DNA from: Pseudonocardiaceae bacterium
GTDB lineage: Bacteria; Actinomycetota; Actinomycetes; Mycobacteriales; Pseudonocardiaceae
Length of the DNA: 44,478 bases
Assembly: GCA_009379815.1 (NCBI GenBank)
Contig: WHSY01000017.1
Location: forward strand, 30,414-74,891
Direction: 5' to 3'
Shown here: positions 27,843-36,422 of the stretch, piece by piece
Layout: every line of letters starts with the position of its first letter
Numbering within the stretch: the stretch's first letter is position 1
Translations under genes and position numbers: made by a program
Notes under the pieces: model-generated
What the model was told of the DNA's origin: nothing
Databases searched by the model: none
The model's input: only the letters and a program-made list of their open reading frames with translations

Positions 27843-27848
27843 ACCCTA
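27843..27848 (-). promoter_or_regulatory. Putative -10 box (TAGGGT) of the esterase gene
   Basis: On the minus strand TAGGGT ends 6 nt before ATG 27836, which fits leaderless initiation. Confidence 0.45.
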
Positions 27849-27889
27849 CGGTGCACCATGGTCGGCACGACCGGACGAGGAGGCAGCCG

Positions 27890-28558
27890 ATGACCGACTA
27901 CGCCGCGGTGTACCGCGAGTCCCGGCACCGCATCGCCGACCTGGTTCGCGACCTGCCTGACGGCGACCTGGCCCGAAGAGTGTCCAGCTGCCCGGCGTGG
28001 ACGGTCGCGGACACCGTCGCGCACCTCGCAGCGGGGGCCTGCGAGGTCGCCGCCGGGCGGATGGACCGCATACCGACCGACGAGCAGACCGCTGAGGGGG
28101 TGGCGGCACGCCGGACGAGCGCGGTGGCCGACGTCCTCGCCGAGTGGGAGGGTTGCGGCCCGTCGATCGAGCACGCCGTGGACACGCGGCAGGTGCCGCT
28201 GAACATCGTGCACGACGTGGTGACCCACGAGGCCGACCTGCGCGGGGCGCTCGGCGCGGGCCGCCCGCCGGAGCAGGCCTGGCAGGCTTCGCTGGACCAC
28301 CTGTCCCGTGGCTTCGGGGCATGGCTGGGTCGGTCCGGGCAGCTGACCGTGGTGGCCGGGGAGCATCGCTTCACCGCCGGTGAGGGTGAGCCGGTCACGA
28401 CCGTCGAGGTGGACGGCTACGAGTTCTGGCGGGCGCTGTTCGGGCGGCGCAGCACGGCCCAGATGGCCGGCTGGGGCTGGGACGGGGACCCGGCACCGCA
28501 CCTGGCTGCGATCCCGATCTTCGGCCCCACCGACGCGGACCTCGTCGAGGCCCGGTGA
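27890..28558 (+). CDS. Maleylpyruvate isomerase family, mycothiol-dependent-type (DinB-like) protein
   Basis: This 222-residue protein belongs to the TIGR03083 group with the MDMPI N-terminal DinB-like helical bundle. Motifs include LPDGDLARRVSSCPAWTVADTVAHLAAG (metal-ligand His), and HDVVTHEADLRGAL with further His and acidic residues. The C-terminal part holds the WRALFGRRST..W segment typical of the family. Characterised members use mycothiol to isomerise maleylpyruvate; most, as here, have no known substrate. GAGGAGG upstream of ATG 27890 supports the start; an in-frame reading from 27851 is not needed. It is divergent from the esterase. Confidence 0.85.
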   Translation: MTDYAAVYRESRHRIADLVRDLPDGDLARRVSSCPAWTVADTVAHLAAGACEVAAGRMDRIPTDEQTAEGVAARRTSAVADVLAEWEGCGPSIEHAVDTRQVPLNIVHDVVTHEADLRGALGAGRPPEQAWQASLDHLSRGFGAWLGRSGQLTVVAGEHRFTAGEGEPVTTVEVDGYEFWRALFGRRSTAQMAGWGWDGDPAPHLAAIPIFGPTDADLVEAR

Positions 28559-28619
28559 TCGGCCGAGCCGAAGGGCTGAGCGAGGACAGACGCCTGCGAC
28601 GGGATGGCGGGAGCGCGAC

Positions 28620-29009
28620 ATGGAGGTGCTGAGCAGCCGGGTGCTGCTGCGTCCGGTGGACCCGGAACGCAGCCGCGCCTTCTACCGGGACACGCTGGGC
28701 CTGGCCGTCCATCGCGAGTTCGGCGAGGGGCCGGAGCGTGGCACCGTGTTCTTCCTCGGGCAGGGCCTGCTGGAGCTGTCCGGGCGCGCCGAGACGCCAC
28801 CCGGTGACGCGGTCGCGCTGTGGCTACAGGTGCGCGACCTGCAGGCCAGCTACCGCGAGCTGGCCGCGCGCGGGGTGACGATCCTGCAGGAGCCGAAGGC
28901 CGAGCCGTGGGGCCTGCACGAGATGTGGATCGCCGACCCGGACGGGGTGCGCATCGCCGTCATCGAGGTGCCTGCCGATCACCCGCTGCGCCGCCGCGGC
29001 CCCTCGTAG
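28620..29009 (+). CDS. VOC family (glyoxalase-like) protein
   Basis: This 129-residue protein is a single vicinal-oxygen-chelate module pair: RVLLRPVDPERSRAFYRDTLGL at the start, TVFFLGQGLLELSG, and the second half WLQVRDLQASYRELAARGV with HEMWIADPDGVRIAVIEVP. Members include glyoxalases, bleomycin-type resistance proteins and dioxygenases; which of these this is cannot be told. ATG 28620 gives the family N-terminus; purine-rich gagcgcgac precedes it. It follows the mycothiol-type gene by 61 bp and may be co-transcribed with it. Confidence 0.85.
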   Translation: MEVLSSRVLLRPVDPERSRAFYRDTLGLAVHREFGEGPERGTVFFLGQGLLELSGRAETPPGDAVALWLQVRDLQASYRELAARGVTILQEPKAEPWGLHEMWIADPDGVRIAVIEVPADHPLRRRGPS

Positions 29010-29037
29010 CGATGACGGCCGCGGGCCCGCCGGCACA

Positions 29038-29043
29038 TACACT
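29038..29043 (+). promoter_or_regulatory. Putative -10 box (TACACT) of the aldehyde dehydrogenase operon
   Basis: TACACT ends 7 nt before GTG 29051, the start of a 13-codon ORF coupled to the aldehyde dehydrogenase gene. Confidence 0.5.
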
Positions 29044-29050
29044 GGTCGGG

Positions 29051-29092
29051 GTGAGCACGCAGACGGCCGCCACCCTGCCGGCCCTGGACTGA
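29051..29092 (+). other. 13-codon leader ORF coupled to the dehydrogenase gene
   Basis: GTG 29051 opens the frame VSTQTAATLPALD, whose stop TGA shares a base with ATG 29092 (TGATG). The -10 box at 29038 places the start of the transcript near this GTG. It could be a leader that delivers ribosomes to the dehydrogenase, or the leftover first codons of a lost gene; in many actinobacteria deoC precedes such dehydrogenase pairs. No function is shown. Confidence 0.45.
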
Positions 29093-30552
29093 TGCCCATG
29101 GACTGGACCGACGCGGCTGCCCCGGAGTCGCGGGAGACCGCGCGCCTGTCAGCGAGCTATCGCATGTTCGTCGACGGCCAGTTCGTCGAGGGCGGCGGCG
29201 AGCCGATCAAGACCCGCAACCCCGCCTCGGAGGAGGTGCTCGCCGAGGTCGCCACGGCATCACCATCCGATGTGGACATCGCCGTCCGGGCCGCGCGGCG
29301 CTGCTACGACAAGGTGTGGTCGCGGACCGCGGGCGCCGAGCGGGCCAAGTACCTGTTCCGGATCGCGCGGCTGATCCAGCAGCGCGACCGCGAGCTGGCC
29401 GTGCTCGAGAGCCTGGACAACGGCAAGCCGATCCGGGAGTCGCGCGACATCGACGTGCCGATGGCAGCGGCGCACTTCTTCCACCACGCCGGCTGGGCCG
29501 ACAAGCTCGGCTACGCAGGATTCGGGCCCGACCCCAAGCCGCTCGGTGTGGTCGGGGCCGTGATCCCGTGGACCTTCCCGCTGCTGATGGCGGCGTGGAA
29601 GATCGCGCCCGCGCTGGCGTGCGGCAACACCGTGGTGCTCAAGCCCGCCGAGACCACCCCGTTGACCGCGCTCGTGCTGGCCGAGATCTGCCAGCAGGCG
29701 CAGCTGCCACCCGGTGTGGTCAACATCCTGCCCGGTGACGGCGACGCGGGCGCGGAACTCGTAGCGCACCAGGGCCTCGACATGGTCGCCTTCACCGGGT
29801 CCACCGAGGTGGGCAAGCAGATCCAGCGCACCCTGGCCGGCACCGGCCGCAGGCTCACCCTCGGGCTCGGCGGCAAGGCCGCGAACATCGTCTTCGACGA
29901 TGCGCCGGTCGACCAGGCCGTCGAGGGCATCGTCGACGGGATCTTCTTCAACCAGGGCCACGTCTGCTGGGCCGGGTCGCGACTGCTGGTGCAGGAGCCG
30001 ATCGCCGACGAGCTGCTCGGCAGGCTGCGGGCCCGTACGTCGACGCTGCGGGTGGGTGATCCGCTGGATCGCAACACCGACGTCGGCGCCATCAACTCTC
30101 GCAAGCAGCTCGAGCGGATCACCGAACTCGCCGACGCCGGGGATGCCGAGGGCGCGCAGCGCTGGACCAGTCCGTGCCCGCTGCCCGACCGGGGGTACTT
30201 CTTCGCCCCGACGATGTTCTCCGATGTCAGCCCGGCGATGCGTATCGCCCGCGAGGAGATCCTCGGCCCGGTGCTGTCGGTGCTGTCCTTCCGCACCCCC
30301 GACGAGGCCGTCGCCAAGGCCAACAACACGCCCTACGGCCTGTCCGCCGGCATCTGGACCGAGAACGGGTCGCGGGCGCTGTGGGCCGCACAGCGGTTAC
30401 GGGCCGGCATGGTATGGGCGAACACGATCAACCGGTTCGATCCCGCCGCGCCGTTCGGCGGGTACCAGGAGTCCGGGTTCGGCCGCGAGGGCGGGCGCGC
30501 GGGGCTGGCAGCCTACCTCGCCACCGCCGACGACGGCGGGGGGCTGCGGTGA
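29092..30552 (+). CDS. Aldehyde dehydrogenase family protein with altered general base
   Basis: This 486-residue protein has the complete NAD(P)-aldehyde dehydrogenase fold: YRMFVDGQF, VIPWTFPLLMAAWKIAPALACGN, KPAETTPLTA, AFTGSTEVGK, a catalytic Cys in FFNQGHVCWAGSR (Cys 292) and EEILGPVLSV. The expected Glu of the LELGGK motif (human ALDH2 Glu268) is Gly 258 (TLGLGGK). Oxidation of free aldehydes needs that general base, so activity may be weak, altered or absent unless a read error explains it. The stop overlaps the next gene (GTGA), which encodes a truncated dehydrogenase-like protein. The two together mirror the full-plus-truncated domain order of ALDH16. Position suggests acetaldehyde or deoxyribose catabolism, though deoC is not in the window. 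Confidence 0.9.
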   Translation: MPMDWTDAAAPESRETARLSASYRMFVDGQFVEGGGEPIKTRNPASEEVLAEVATASPSDVDIAVRAARRCYDKVWSRTAGAERAKYLFRIARLIQQRDRELAVLESLDNGKPIRESRDIDVPMAAAHFFHHAGWADKLGYAGFGPDPKPLGVVGAVIPWTFPLLMAAWKIAPALACGNTVVLKPAETTPLTALVLAEICQQAQLPPGVVNILPGDGDAGAELVAHQGLDMVAFTGSTEVGKQIQRTLAGTGRRLTLGLGGKAANIVFDDAPVDQAVEGIVDGIFFNQGHVCWAGSRLLVQEPIADELLGRLRARTSTLRVGDPLDRNTDVGAINSRKQLERITELADAGDAEGAQRWTSPCPLPDRGYFFAPTMFSDVSPAMRIAREEILGPVLSVLSFRTPDEAVAKANNTPYGLSAGIWTENGSRALWAAQRLRAGMVWANTINRFDPAAPFGGYQESGFGREGGRAGLAAYLATADDGGGLR

Positions 30553-31436
30553 GCTCGGCGGACGGGCCGGTGCCCGGGCGTATCGGGGTGCCCAAGACCT
30601 ACAAGCTCTACCTGGGTGGGGAGTTCCCCCGCTCGGAGTCCGGCCGGTCCTACCCGGTCGCCGACTCCCGCGGCGGCTTCCTGGCCAACGCCGCACAGGC
30701 CTCCCGCAAGGACGCCCGCGACGCCGTCGTCGCGGCGCGCAAGGCCTTCGGTCCGTGGTCGCAGGCCTCCGCCTACCATCGCGGCCAGGTGCTGTTCCGG
30801 GTGGCCGAGGTGATGGAGGGCCGCCGCGAGCAGTTCGTTACCGAGGTCGCCGCAGCCGAAGGCGTGGCGGTCAAGCGGGCCACCGCACTGACCGACGCCG
30901 CGATCGACCGGTGGGTCTGGTACGCCGGGTGGACCGACAAGATCGCCACGGTGCTGGGCGCCGCGAACCCGGTCGCCGGACCTTACTTCTGCTTCACGGT
31001 GCCCGAGCCGACGGGTGTGGTCGCGGTGCTCGCTCCGCAATCCTCCTCGCTGCTCGGCCTGGTCAGCGTGCTCGCCCCGGTGATCACCGTGGGCAACGCG
31101 GCCGTCGTGGTGGCCAGCCAGAACCGCCCGCTGCCCGCGGTGACGCTGTCGGAGGTGCTGGCCACCTCCGACGTCGCCGGCGGAGTGGTCAACGTGCTGA
31201 CCGGGCGCACCGCGGAGCTCGCCCCCTGGCTCGCGGCCCACGGCGACGTCAACGCACTCGACCTCTGCGGCGCCCCGGCGGCGATCCAGGCCGACCTCGA
31301 GCGGACCGCGGCGGGCACCGTCAAGCGGGTGCGCAGCGCCCCCGCCACCGAGCCGGACTGGACGCGCCCGCCCGATATCAGCAGGCTTCGCGGATTCGTC
31401 GAGGCCAAGACGGTCTGGCACCCGGTCGGGACGTGA
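30549..31436 (+). CDS. Truncated aldehyde dehydrogenase-like protein (second half of an ALDH16-like pair)
   Basis: This 295-residue protein resembles the N-terminal half of an aldehyde dehydrogenase: TYKLYLGGEFPRSESGRSYPV, AAQASRKDARDAVVAARKAFGPWS, YHRGQVLFRVAEVME, and GPYFCFTVPEPTGVVAVLAPQ. It stops without the catalytic-Cys region. The usual PWNFP is replaced by APQSSSLLG and GSTxxG by DLCGAPAAI, so it should not be an active enzyme alone. It likely pairs with the preceding protein, coupled by a GTGA overlap, as a structural subunit. The order full enzyme then truncated domain matches the single-chain ALDH16 proteins; that it forms such a complex is inference. Confidence 0.85.
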   Translation: MSSADGPVPGRIGVPKTYKLYLGGEFPRSESGRSYPVADSRGGFLANAAQASRKDARDAVVAARKAFGPWSQASAYHRGQVLFRVAEVMEGRREQFVTEVAAAEGVAVKRATALTDAAIDRWVWYAGWTDKIATVLGAANPVAGPYFCFTVPEPTGVVAVLAPQSSSLLGLVSVLAPVITVGNAAVVVASQNRPLPAVTLSEVLATSDVAGGVVNVLTGRTAELAPWLAAHGDVNALDLCGAPAAIQADLERTAAGTVKRVRSAPATEPDWTRPPDISRLRGFVEAKTVWHPVGT

Positions 31437-31466
31437 CCACCGGTCGGGCGGGGACGGCACCGTCGT

Positions 31467-31472
31467 TACGCT
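31467..31472 (+). promoter_or_regulatory. Putative -10 box (TACGCT) of the Rv3311-like gene
   Basis: TACGCT ends 7 nt before ATG 31480, and no ribosome-binding site is seen, which points to a leaderless transcript. Confidence 0.5.
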
Positions 31473-31479
31473 GCCGCGC

Positions 31480-32697
31480 ATGGCGGCCGACATCATCCCG
31501 ATCAAGCTGGGTCTGACCGCAGGCGACCTGGTCACTCTCTGGGCGCCGCAGTGGCGCGAGAACGGCGAGGAATGGGAGGCCTTCCTCGGCAACGACGACA
31601 GCCTCTTCGCCTTCGCCGAGGTGGCGTCCATGGTGGCGTTCGTCCGAAGCGTGCCCGAGCACGACCTCGCCGACCACCCGGCGTGGAACGTGGTGCAACG
31701 GCTTCCCGCGGCGGACCTGGTGCCCGAGGACGCCCAGGGCTACGACCTGGTCGGCGTGCCGGAGCGCTTCGCCGAGGATCCCGACACCTGGTCGATCGCC
31801 GAGCTGGCCGAGGTGGTGAGCATGGCGCGCTCGCTGGCCGACGTGTGCGGGCTGGACGTGGTGCACGAGGTGCTCGATTCCGCGCCTGGCTTCGCCATGC
31901 TCGACGTCGACACGCAACCGTTCGCGGGCCGCGAGGGCACCCGCCTCTGGCAGGGCATGTCGGACGTGGTCGCGCAGCGGTGGGACGAGGTCGTCGACGC
32001 CATCGACGCCGTGGTCTCGACCCCTGACATCGACGCCGCCGCGGTGGCCGCCGCCGAAACCGAGCTCGTCGAGGCGGCGCAGGCGCCGGAACCCGAGTCG
32101 GTCGAGGAGCCCGAGCAGGCCGGCGAGAAGCCGCCCGACCCGGTACTGGCATTCTGGTCGGAGGTCGGCATCGACCCGGTGCGGATCATCAGCGGTGTCG
32201 GTGAGCACTACACGCTGCGCTGCTACATCGACGACTCGCCGGTGTTCCTCGGCCGCTCGGGCAAGATCCACGTGTTCGGCTCCCCCCGCGCGCTGGCCCG
32301 CCACCTCGCGGAGGGCACCGACGACCACGACCTCGTCGCGGTCGCGACCTGGTCGCAGGTCGCCGACCGGGCCAATGCCGGCGAGCTCGAGGTCGAGGTG
32401 GACGACGACAACAGCTACGTGCTCACCGGGCTGTCCGACGACCTCGCCGCAGGGCCGGAGGCCGTGGACCCGGTGCAGCTCGACCTGGCCGTCGAACTGC
32501 TCACCGACGCCGACGAGTGGGCGGGCAACGACCAGGTGGCGACGGCGCTGGTCGCCTCGGAACCACTGGGCTGGCTGGTGTCCTTCGTGCTGCGACCCGA
32601 CCCCACCCGGCTGGCGCCCAGTGCGCCGTTCGATGCCGAGGTCGCCGCCTGGCGCAGCCTCGTCGCAGGTTTCGAGGACCGGCTACAGCCGCACTGA
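31480..32697 (+). CDS. Conserved actinobacterial protein, Rv3311-like
   Basis: This 405-residue protein starts MAADIIPIKLGLTAGDLVTLWAPQW and resembles the mycobacterial Rv3311 family, often labelled as a primosomal protein in databases without experimental support that I know of. It is strongly acidic, with two halves joined by a Glu/Pro/Ala-rich linker (about residues 185-225). The second half contains GVGEHYTLRCYIDDSPVFLGRSGKIHVF and another repeat of a W-x2-V/A helix. No signal peptide or membrane segment is present. In M. tuberculosis it lies between upp/sapM and add, which agrees with the position here. The function is unknown. Confidence 0.82.
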   Translation: MAADIIPIKLGLTAGDLVTLWAPQWRENGEEWEAFLGNDDSLFAFAEVASMVAFVRSVPEHDLADHPAWNVVQRLPAADLVPEDAQGYDLVGVPERFAEDPDTWSIAELAEVVSMARSLADVCGLDVVHEVLDSAPGFAMLDVDTQPFAGREGTRLWQGMSDVVAQRWDEVVDAIDAVVSTPDIDAAAVAAAETELVEAAQAPEPESVEEPEQAGEKPPDPVLAFWSEVGIDPVRIISGVGEHYTLRCYIDDSPVFLGRSGKIHVFGSPRALARHLAEGTDDHDLVAVATWSQVADRANAGELEVEVDDDNSYVLTGLSDDLAAGPEAVDPVQLDLAVELLTDADEWAGNDQVATALVASEPLGWLVSFVLRPDPTRLAPSAPFDAEVAAWRSLVAGFEDRLQPH

Positions 32698-32734
32698 CCG
32701 CAGCTCCGCGCGCGCGTGCGTGCGGGCCGGTGCG

Positions 32735-33808
32735 TCAACCCACGAGCACCGCGAAGCCGGGCTTGATCACGTCGTCGATGAACGCCAGGCGCTCGTCGAA
32801 GGGCAGGAACGCCGACTTCATCGCGTTGATGGTGAAGCGCTGCAGGTCGCTCCAGCCGTAGCCGAACGCGTCGACCAGCTCGGCCAGCTCGCTCGACATC
32901 GTGCACCCCGACATCAGCCGGTTGTTCACCGTGACCCGGAACCGTAGCTGGGCGAGCAACCCGATCGGGTGCGCGGCGATCGAGGGTGCGGCGCCGGTCT
33001 GCACGTTCGACGACGGGCACAGTTCGAGCGGGATGCGTTTGTCGCGGACGTAGGCCGCGAGCCTGCCGATCTCGGGCGGACCCTCGGCGGGCACGGCGAT
33101 GTCGTCGACGATCCGCACCCCGTGGCCGAGCCTGTCCGCGCCGCACCACTGCAGCGCCTCCCAGATCGACGGCAGTCCGAAGGCCTCCCCGGCATGGATG
33201 GTGAAGTGCGCGTTCTGCTGGCGCACGTACTCGAAGGCGTCGAGGTGGCGGGTGGGCGGGAAGCCGGCCTCGGCCCCGGCGATGTCGAAGCCGACCACAC
33301 CGGAGTCGCGGTAGCGCACCGCGAGCTCGGCGATCTCGCGGGACCGCGCGGCGTGACGCATCGCGGTGAGCAGGCAGCCCACCCGGATCGCCCCTCCCGA
33401 CCGAGCGCTGCCCTCGGCGAACCCGGCGAGCACCGCTTCCACGACCTCCGCCAGGTGCAGGTCACGCTCGGTGTGCAGCTCCGGCGCGTAGCGCACCTCG
33501 GCGTAGACGACGCCATCTGCGGCCAGATCCTCGGCGCACTCGGCGGCGACCCGCCGCAGCGCGTCGGGCGTCTGCATCACGCCGACGGTGTGGGCGAAGG
33601 TCTGCAGGTAGCGCTCCAGCGAGCCCGAGCCCGCCGCGGCACGGAACCACGCGCCCAGCCCGTCGGGATCCTCGGCGGGCAGCCCCTGATAACCGGTCTC
33701 GGCGGCGAGCTCGGCCACCGTCGTGGGGCGCAGGCCGCCGTCGAGGTGATCGTGCAGCAGCACCTTGGGTGCGGTGCGGATCGTCTCGGTGGTCGGTGCG
33801 GTCTCCAC
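32735..33808 (-). CDS. add: Adenosine deaminase
   Basis: This zinc enzyme deaminates adenosine and deoxyadenosine to inosine and deoxyinosine for purine salvage. The 357-residue protein has [12 protein letters not shown] with the two metal His residues, the LTAMRHA segment, [18 protein letters not shown] with His and Glu of the catalytic site, GHGVRI, and [11 protein letters not shown]. The product feeds punA located 9 kb away. GTG 33808 has a TACCGT box 6 nt upstream. The gene is divergent from the coiled-coil protein. The order add-deoA-cdd on the minus strand equals that of mycobacteria, but with the coiled-coil gene between add and deoA. Confidence 0.96.
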   Translation of the reverse strand: METAPTTETIRTAPKVLLHDHLDGGLRPTTVAELAAETGYQGLPAEDPDGLGAWFRAAAGSGSLERYLQTFAHTVGVMQTPDALRRVAAECAEDLAADGVVYAEVRYAPELHTERDLHLAEVVEAVLAGFAEGSARSGGAIRVGCLLTAMRHAARSREIAELAVRYRDSGVVGFDIAGAEAGFPPTRHLDAFEYVRQQNAHFTIHAGEAFGLPSIWEALQWCGADRLGHGVRIVDDIAVPAEGPPEIGRLAAYVRDKRIPLELCPSSNVQTGAAPSIAAHPIGLLAQLRFRVTVNNRLMSGCTMSSELAELVDAFGYGWSDLQRFTINAMKSAFLPFDERLAFIDDVIKPGFAVLVG

Positions 33809-33814
33809 CCGGCG

Positions 33815-33820
33815 ACGGTA
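33815..33820 (-). promoter_or_regulatory. Putative -10 box (TACCGT) of add
   Basis: TACCGT on the minus strand ends 6 nt before GTG 33808, consistent with leaderless initiation. Confidence 0.45.
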
Positions 33821-33922
33821 TCCCGCGTGTCGCTGCCCGGGTTACCGGGCGGGGTGACCGAGTGACTACGCTGCCGACGCACACCACACCGGTCCGCCCC
33901 CCTCACCCCGAAGGCCGAAGCC

Positions 33923-35122
33923 GTGAGCAACGACAACGCAGCCACCATGTCCTTCGACCGGATGCGGAGCATGCTGGTGCGTGCCGCCGAGATCCGCGAC
34001 AGCGAGCAGCAGCAGGTGTTCGACGCACTCGACGAGATCCACGCGCGGCTCGCCCCGCTGGAGTCGCTCGGGTCGGTTCGCAAGCGCATGTCCGAGCTCC
34101 CCGACCGCACCGAGGTCGGCGTACTGGCCGAGCGGATGGACGAGACGCTGGCCAAGCTCGAGGCCCAGGACGGCGCGATCGCCGGCCTGTCCCGGACGAT
34201 CGAGGCGATCACCGAGAAGCTCGCCACCCCGTTCGCCGAGCTCGGTGGCCGGCTCGACGGCATGGCGGGACGGTTCGAGGGGGTGGCAGGCCGGATGGAC
34301 GGCCTGGAGGACCGCATCGCGGGGCTGCACAAGCGGATCGACGACCTCGACCACCACCTGGACAAGCAGGACAGCCGGCTCGACGGGCTGCCCGCGTCCG
34401 TGCACGGACCGGTGCGCGAACGGCTGGAGGCGCTCGAGACCGCGATGCGGGGCCGGTTGGACGAGACCGACGAGCGGGTCGACGGCGGCCGCGATGCGGT
34501 GCAGCGCTCCCTCGGTGAGGCCACCGACGGGCTCGGCACCACACTCGGCGAGACCCGCGAGGCGATCGACACGGGCCGGGAGGCGATGCACGGCCTGCTC
34601 GCCACCACACGCGACGAGCTGTCCGGAGCGTTGGACGCGCAGACCACCCAGCTCGACCCCTCGGCACGGCTGGAGGCGCTGAGCGAGCGGCTGGAGCGCT
34701 TCGGCGAGTGGCTGGACTCGATGAGCTCCCGGCTCGACGCGGTGGAGGAGGGAGTCGGCTCGCGGATCGGCGAGCTGGCGGGCACCGTGGACAAGCGGCT
34801 GACCGAGATCGACGGCTCGGTCACCAACCGGCCGGATACGGACTCGCTCGCATCGTTGGTACGCCGGGCCAACGAGGAGTCCGAGCTGCGCCACGCCGGG
34901 CAGCTCGACGAAGCGATGGCGACCTTCGCCGAGCTCATCCTGGGCGGGCCGCCTGCTGAAGCGGCGGCCACGCCACCGCCACCCCCACCCCGCCCCGCGC
35001 AACGCCGCTCCCGCAAGAACGCCAAGGCTCGCAACACCACCGAATCCACCGCCGAGACCCAGGGCGGCGAGAGCGACAGCCAGGGCGAGGGCGAGGGCGA
35101 GGGCGCCACGGCCGCCTCCTGA
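33923..35122 (+). CDS. Long coiled-coil protein of unknown function
   Basis: This 399-residue protein is predicted to be almost entirely helical coiled coil. Residues about 110-158 contain seven consecutive clear heptads (RLDGMAG, RFEGVAG, RMDGLED, RIAGLHK, RIDDLDH, HLDKQDS, RLDGLPA), and further heptad-like stretches reach about 300. The C-terminus is different: a TPPPPPPRP stretch, a basic QRRSRKNAKA patch and an acidic GEGEGEG tail. There is no signal peptide or membrane helix. I do not recognise a family; the fold recalls apolipoprotein- or phasin-like helical surface-binding proteins, but this is only an analogy. GTG 33923 is the start. It lies between add (divergent) and deoA (convergent), interposed in the nucleoside gene block. 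Confidence 0.8.
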   Translation: MSNDNAATMSFDRMRSMLVRAAEIRDSEQQQVFDALDEIHARLAPLESLGSVRKRMSELPDRTEVGVLAERMDETLAKLEAQDGAIAGLSRTIEAITEKLATPFAELGGRLDGMAGRFEGVAGRMDGLEDRIAGLHKRIDDLDHHLDKQDSRLDGLPASVHGPVRERLEALETAMRGRLDETDERVDGGRDAVQRSLGEATDGLGTTLGETREAIDTGREAMHGLLATTRDELSGALDAQTTQLDPSARLEALSERLERFGEWLDSMSSRLDAVEEGVGSRIGELAGTVDKRLTEIDGSVTNRPDTDSLASLVRRANEESELRHAGQLDEAMATFAELILGGPPAEAAATPPPPPPRPAQRRSRKNAKARNTTESTAETQGGESDSQGEGEGEGATAAS

Positions 35123-35150
35123 AGGCGGGCTGGTCGTCGCGGCCGTCGAA

Positions 35151-36422
35151 TCAGCGCAGCACGTCGAGCACGAGGGGGCTGCGCGGCAGGGCCGTAGCGC
35201 CGATCGGGAGCGCGCCCCGGAGCGCGTCGAGCGCCGCCGCGACAGCGTCCGGGCTGTCGGTGTGCAGCTCGAGCAGCGGCTGCCCGGCTGCGACGGGTTC
35301 GCCGAGCTCGACCAGGCAGCGCACCCCGGCCGCCGGGGCCACGACGTCCTCCTTGCGCGCCCGCCCCGCACCGAGCCGCCACGCGGCGACACCGACGGCG
35401 TAGGCGTCCAGCCCGACGAGCACCCCGTCCCGGTCGGCGGGCACCTCGTGCACGTGCCGGGCCACCGGCAACGCCGCGTCCGGATCGCCACCCTGGGCAC
35501 GAACCATCCGGCACCACGTCTCGTGGGCAGCACCGGACGCGAGCACCGCTGCCGGGTCGGCCCCGTCGATACCGGCCACGGCGAGCATCTCCCGTGCCAG
35601 CGCCACGGTGAGCTCGACGACGTCGCCCGGGCCGCCGCCGCGCAGCACGTCGACCGCCTCGGCGACCTCGAGCGCGTTGCCCACGGCGGTGCCGAGCGGA
35701 ACGTCCATGCCGGAGAGCAGGGCCGTCACCTGCAGCCCTTCCGCACGCCCGATGGACACCAGCACCTCGGCGAGCTCACGGGCCTGCGCAGCGGTCTTCA
35801 TGAACGCCCCGGATCCGACCTTGACGTCGAGCACCAGCCCGCCCGCGCCCTCGGCGATCTTCTTGCTCATGATCGAGCCGGCGATCAGCGGGATCGACTC
35901 GACCGTCCCGGTGACGTCGCGCAGCGCGTAGAGCTTCCGATCGGCAGGCGCCAGCCCCTCGGTCGGCGCGCAGATGACGGCGCCGACGTCGCGCAGCTGG
36001 GCCATGATCTCCTCGAGACCCAGCCGGGCCCGCCATCCCGGGATCGACTCGAGCTTGTCGAGCGTCCCGCCGGTGTGGCCCAAGCCACGGCCGGACAGCT
36101 GCGGCACGGCCGCCCCGCAGGTCGCGACGAGCGGGGCCAGCGGCAGCGTGATCTTGTCGCCGACGCCGCCGGTGGAGTGCTTGTCCACGGTGGGCCGCCC
36201 CAACCCCCGCAGCGACAGCCGCTCCCCCGAGTCGATCATCGCCCGGGTCCAGCGGGCCGTCTCCCCGGCATCCATCCCGCGCAGCAGGATCGCCATCGCC
36301 AGCACGGCCATCTGCTCGTCGGCGACCACGCCACCGGTGTAGGCGTCGACGACCCACGCGATCTGCTCGTCGGTCAGCCGCCCGCCGTCGCGCTTGGCCC
36401 GGATCACGTCGACGACGTTCAC
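35151..36422 (-). CDS. deoA: Thymidine phosphorylase
   Basis: DeoA cleaves thymidine or deoxyuridine with phosphate to the base and 2-deoxyribose-1-phosphate. The 423-residue protein has the NP-II family features DVIRAKRDGGRLTDEQI, the phosphate and substrate loop VDKHSTGGVGDKITLPLAPL, SGRGLGHTGGTLDKLESI, and the GAGGLVLDVKVGSGAFMK segment. Length is normal for the family. GTG 36422 overlaps the stop of cdd (GTGA), so the two are translated together: cdd makes (deoxy)uridine from (deoxy)cytidine, and deoA then breaks deoxyuridine. Confidence 0.96.
   Translation of the reverse strand: MNVVDVIRAKRDGGRLTDEQIAWVVDAYTGGVVADEQMAVLAMAILLRGMDAGETARWTRAMIDSGERLSLRGLGRPTVDKHSTGGVGDKITLPLAPLVATCGAAVPQLSGRGLGHTGGTLDKLESIPGWRARLGLEEIMAQLRDVGAVICAPTEGLAPADRKLYALRDVTGTVESIPLIAGSIMSKKIAEGAGGLVLDVKVGSGAFMKTAAQARELAEVLVSIGRAEGLQVTALLSGMDVPLGTAVGNALEVAEAVDVLRGGGPGDVVELTVALAREMLAVAGIDGADPAAVLASGAAHETWCRMVRAQGGDPDAALPVARHVHEVPADRDGVLVGLDAYAVGVAAWRLGAGRARKEDVVAPAAGVRCLVELGEPVAAGQPLLELHTDSPDAVAAALDALRGALPIGATALPRSPLVLDVLR

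Noticed and set aside
33577-35517. Long minus-strand frames opposite the coiled-coil gene
   Set aside because: Ser/Arg- or Gln-rich translations arise from the repetitive helical codons; the plus-strand heptad protein explains the region.
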